From: Cheilinus undulatus
Taxonomy: Eukaryota; Chordata; Actinopteri; Labriformes; Labridae
Assembly (NCBI RefSeq): GCF_018320785.1
Contig: NC_054873.1
Span: 19,000,196 to 19,064,195, forward strand
Reading direction: 5' to 3'
Length of the DNA stretch: 64,000 nt
The translations under genes were made by a program, and so were the position numbers. Below the pieces are notes generated by a model, which ran no database searches, had not been told where the DNA came from, and worked only from the letters and a program-made list of their open reading frames with translations. Positions 60,701 to 64,000 of this stretch are shown here, piece after piece (within the stretch, counting starts at the first letter, position 1; the number at the start of each line of letters is the position of its first letter).

Positions 60701-63075
60701 TACTTCTTCATGACAACTCCTCCAGAGAACATCCCAAGGGCCACCGCAGGGATGTTTATCATCCCTGCCAAAAAAATGCACAAGACAGCAAATCATTTAG
60801 AAGAACAATAATCAGGGAACAAAGCGGACAGGATCAACCATTTATAGAGATAAAAAGCAGAAGCTGTATTAATATGAAAGCCAAACAAATAATGTTGCTT
60901 GTTGTGATTCATCACTGACCTAAAGGTTAATTAAAATTAATGACAGTTTTAATGGCACTTAAATGCAATCATTTTTTCAATCTAGTGCTGCACTGACTTT
61001 GAAACGTATTAAAAGTGTAAAATTATACATTAAGAAATATGCAGGAGAACATGTTCAAAATGACTCCCTGACATCCATGCTTATCCTGAGCATTTGCTCT
61101 ATTCTAAGGGTTCTGGGCCAAGTGCACCACCAAGGCATAAAAAAATCAGTCTTATCTACTACGCCTGAAATAACTACAACTGACTTCTAGACTCAACTTT
61201 ACACTGAGTGCAGCAAGCCTCACTCAGATTGGTCATGGCTGCATCTGCTCTTACCATGCATGTTCACATTAATCTTAGCCAAGAAGTGAATGACCCCTCA
61301 CATTCTAACCTCTACAAACTACCAAACAAAGACTTGGATAACACAAACCGAAAGCAAAGAAATTATAATTTATTTTTAAGGCCAAAGAAATATCTCTTAT
61401 AGCCTGGCATGCTTTTGTCTGATAAATATTAATGGGTCTCTCACTGTGTTTAAAAGAGCCTCTCATGCTCCCCTGTCTGGAATTTTGGAATAAAAGGGGG
61501 AGCTTTCTGGGGCCCAGTCAAATTGGGGGCCCATCTAGGTCAGCAAAATCATGGTCTATTGTAAAGTTTAGTTGTGATAACCATTTTTATTTTTTGACTT
61601 AAATAATAACCACTTTTATCAAAGCAACAAAAGTGAATTATATTTATTCATGCTGTATATAACTACAGCATAAAATGTACAGTATTGTGGATGTGGATGG
61701 TGAAATTGAACTTAATCATTTGGAAAGTAATGTTGAACTTGATATCATGATGGGCACAAGCATCAGAATACCTGAAAATGAAAGAGATGATAATGAGGTG
61801 ACTATAAAGGAAACATGCATGAATAATTGCAAAAATAATTTACTTGTGGAAGAAATGGCAAGAAAAGGTGGTAAAAAGATTAAAAGTGTCAATAATGTAC
61901 TATAAGAGACGAAAAGCTATAAAGTGTCAAAAATGGATTGAAGGGGCCAAAAATGAATAAAAAGTGGCCAAAAGTGTCCAAATTGGCTGGAGAAAGTGGT
62001 AAAACGGTGGCAACAATTAGCTTAAATGACAGATACGGGTAGAAAAAGCTGAAATGTTGATCTCTTGTCTCATATTCATCTTTTTGTGTCAAACCCAAAT
62101 GTTTTTAGTCTACAGTAAAAAATAAAGGAATTGGCCTCACCGTTCCAATACTTGTGGAGGGGAATGTATATTGATATCAATAAAACACAACTGAGGCCCA
62201 CTGACTGAGTTTTCAGGGGCAAATTCTGTGGGTAAGCCTGTTAACATGTATAGACTTCTTTAGACATGTCCATGGAGCCATCTGGAATATCCTGAAAGTT
62301 AAATCAGACATTCAGTGATGAAATGGTCTCTTTGTTTTCCATCACTGTAGGAGCAGGGAGGTGCTGAGGTTAGTGGAGTCCAGATGTAGCCTTGCTAGAG
62401 TAGCTTAACTAAGTGCACAAGATATCAAGCGGTTAATGCTGATAGTAATTCAGTGCTTTATTTTTGGACTTTTGTTTGACTGCGACTACCATGTTAAAGC
62501 TGACTGCCCTAATTATTTTCAAAGGAGATCGTTTTAAATCTCATTTTAACTTCATAGCTGATAGCATTTGGATGCATTTCTCATCCTTGGACAGCCGTCA
62601 CTGTCTAAATTCCCATTAGACTGACCTTATTACAAGTGCCATTATTCTTTTAAACCAATGTTTTTTGAAGCTGTAGCATTTACTAGAGACTGATTCGTGA
62701 CTCAGAGCATAAAAAATTCATCAAAAGCTTGCTCATGAAACACTTATGATGACCATCCAGCTTACATCATTTTGCATCCTTAAATACGGTCCTCTCAGTG
62801 AAGCAGCACAGGTTTCAAACATGCCTGTGATTCATTTGTATAATGAAATGACCATACAAGGAACATGAGAACAAGCCAAACATCATGAATTATCAAAGTA
62901 GTCTGCTTACCCATGAGAAAATTAGCCTTGGATGCTGACTGGCCATAGTGCTGCTCGATGTATTTGGGTTTGTAGGTGACCATACCGATGAGAGAGTTGA
63001 ACTGGATGATGGTCACACATAAATAGATGATGTAAACGGGGTTTCCAAGGAGACACTTCAGTGTGGGCACAAAGT
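54799..63075 (-). CDS. slco1c1: solute carrier organic anion transporter, SLCO1C1-like (3' part)
   Basis: Seven in-phase minus-strand exons, in transcript order: 62911-63075, 60569-60764, 60211-60376, 59601-59785, 59172-59236, 57034-57151 and 54799-55024. They give about 372 residues, the C-terminal half of an OATP of the plasma membrane (family about 700). The 5' exons must lie beyond 64000. Seen: '[11 protein letters not shown]' and '[20 protein letters not shown]' (TM7 area), '[14 protein letters not shown]' (TM8), a large extracellular loop with ten cysteines including the Kazal-like '[17 protein letters not shown]', then '[20 protein letters not shown]', '[16 protein letters not shown]' and a C-terminus of ETRL, a class I PDZ ligand. 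The wording matches the thyroid-hormone and organic-anion carrier OATP1C1 best, but a fish-specific OATP1 paralogue is possible. Three TIR/composite repeats lie in its introns. Confidence 0.88.
55568..56180. mobile_element. hAT-like MITE in the last slco1c1 intron
   Basis: The left end 'taggccctgtccacaaggca' is mirrored by the reverse complement of the right end, 'aggctttgtccacactgaga', with 'gttttgt/acggaaat' sequence inside. The 154-codon open frame at 55820-56284 (+) spans it and has no transposase features. The target duplication was not resolved. Confidence 0.6.
58288..58878. mobile_element. hAT-like MITE in an slco1c1 intron
   Basis: The ends read 'aaggatgtttccaagcgtct' on the left and, in reverse complement, 'gggatgtgcgcagttaatcg' on the right, with 'cgattaactg' near the right end. 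The 'GGATGTGCGC-GTTAATCG' end is one I associate with fish hAT elements; the left end is eroded. It has no transposase. Confidence 0.5.
61480..62250 (+). repeat. composite repeat family 4, copy 4 (in an slco1c1 intron)
   Basis: The 5' module (61500-61630) shares 'aggtcagcaaaatcatgg' and 'aataataaccactttta' with copy 2. A short purine-rich core (61860-62040) with 'aaaagtggccaaaagtgtcc' follows. The 3' module (62190-62245) contains 'ctgaggcccactgactgagt' and 'gtgggtaagcct'. With a short core, this copy shows the two end modules most clearly. It is antisense to the host gene. Confidence 0.7.
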
Positions 63076-64000
63076 CTGTGTGGGAAATTATGAATATCAT
63101 TAAAACACAAACTGTATTTCAACAAATTCAAGCATTTCTTCTGTTTATAGGAGGACTTTAGATGAATTTACAGTATAAGCAAGCAGTACATACTGTTAAA
63201 AACTTAACCTTCAATGATCATTAAACTAAATTCAGATTTGAGTTGCCATGGCAATACAAGATAAAGGTGACATATCATACCAGTTTTCACCTTTGAACAC
63301 AGTCCCCTGTGGTCTAAATGAAACATCTGTGCTGTGCTGTGCTTTGATAAAAATACAAAACAGATCAAACACCAGAGGTGATTTCTGACCCTGTATAAAC
63401 CAACTTGTAACAGTATGTGTCTATTTAACCATAAATGAGCTCCTTCTCATTCTGGCCCTCTCTTCTGCAGGGTGTGCCAACAAGCTGCTCAGCTGTGTGC
63501 TTCCATGGCTGTGGGTAGAGACGCCGGGTAAAGGGGCAGGCACTATTAAAATGTCCAAGTGCGATGTCACAAGGATCACAAATTCGAAACAACCAAAAAT
63601 AAACATTACTCTGAAAGTCATACCCTCCTACCTCTACAACAACCTCTTTAACGACAAAGTGAAAAACAGTTTTTCAACAAAGTTATGTCCATTAAAAAAA
63701 GTATGGAAAAAACAATTATTACATAAATATTCACCCCCTATAAAGTAGCTGACCTAGTTCAACAGAGGTCCAGCCAACTGGTACTGTTAGTCTCATAATT
63801 AGTGTAATGGGAATCACAGTGCAGTGAAAGTGTATCAAGTGGGAGTGTAATGGGTTTTTTATTGGTCCCAGTTCAGTGCACATAATCCACGACAAATATG
63901 TCCAAACCATTAAAATAAGGTGGGGGAAATAATACAAATATCACCAAATTTACTGTTGATCCCAGTGACAGTAATGCTGACGAGTGTTTGCTAACTGCTA
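63076..64000 (-). other. slco1c1 intron, no further exon seen before the window edge
   Basis: I searched for the upstream exon that should complete the codon whose last two bases begin 63075. No acceptor-flanked frame with OATP motifs is visible, so the remaining exons lie past 64000. Confidence 0.6.

Noticed and set aside
1-64000. tRNA, rRNA, CRISPR and operon-type features
   Set aside because: None seen; the window is vertebrate nuclear DNA.

Overview
This window is vertebrate nuclear DNA, most likely from a percomorph teleost (inference). It is AT-rich, has intron-split genes with GT-AG junctions, long gene-poor stretches, and many degenerate Tc1/mariner, LINE and short inverted-repeat elements of the kind common in fish. 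There is no bacterial-style gene organisation, CRISPR array or operon. I ran no database searches; gene names rest on family sequence features recalled from known orthologues.

Layout. 1-18.9 kb holds no protein-coding gene I can support. It contains dispersed repeats, a nested transposon pair (4629-5757), two dead Tc1-like copies (about 7.3-8.35 kb and 12.2-12.85 kb), possible non-coding leader exons of the next gene (13.9-15.4 kb) and a purine-rich minisatellite-cored repeat (16.6-17.85 kb). The intronless coding exon of gpr22 (orphan class A GPCR) is at 18891-20207, plus strand. 20.2-36 kb is again repeat-dominated (TIR elements, minisatellites, a long inverted repeat, LINE fragments). A divergent, multi-exon HIPK-like protein kinase gene lies at 36092-40099, plus strand. 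40.5-47.2 kb holds a tandem repeat, a broken LINE and Tc1/hAT-like debris. bcap29 (ER B-cell receptor-associated protein 29) is at 47566-52836, plus strand. The last seven coding exons of an OATP/SLCO transporter, closest to slco1c1, lie on the minus strand (54799-63075); its upstream exons are beyond the right edge.

Context. GPR22 and BCAP29 are also close neighbours on human 7q22, so part of this order is ancestral. The HIPK-like kinase between them and the adjacent SLCO gene are not part of that human block and look like teleost or lineage-specific neighbours. The genes act in different places (receptor, kinase, ER chaperone, plasma-membrane transporter), and nothing shows that they work together.

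The most interesting observation is in the kinase gene. Its last exon meets an in-frame TGA at 40097-40099, yet the same frame stays open for 122 more sense codons, with the same acidic/Trp-Ser composition, and ends in a basic segment plus five consecutive cysteines before the next stop at 40466-40468. This is either a recent nonsense allele, a sequence error, or recoding/readthrough that would add a possible membrane-anchoring tail. Second in interest are a family of repeats with purine-rich minisatellite cores between shared end modules, and two nested transposon insertions whose empty sites can be read from the sequence.
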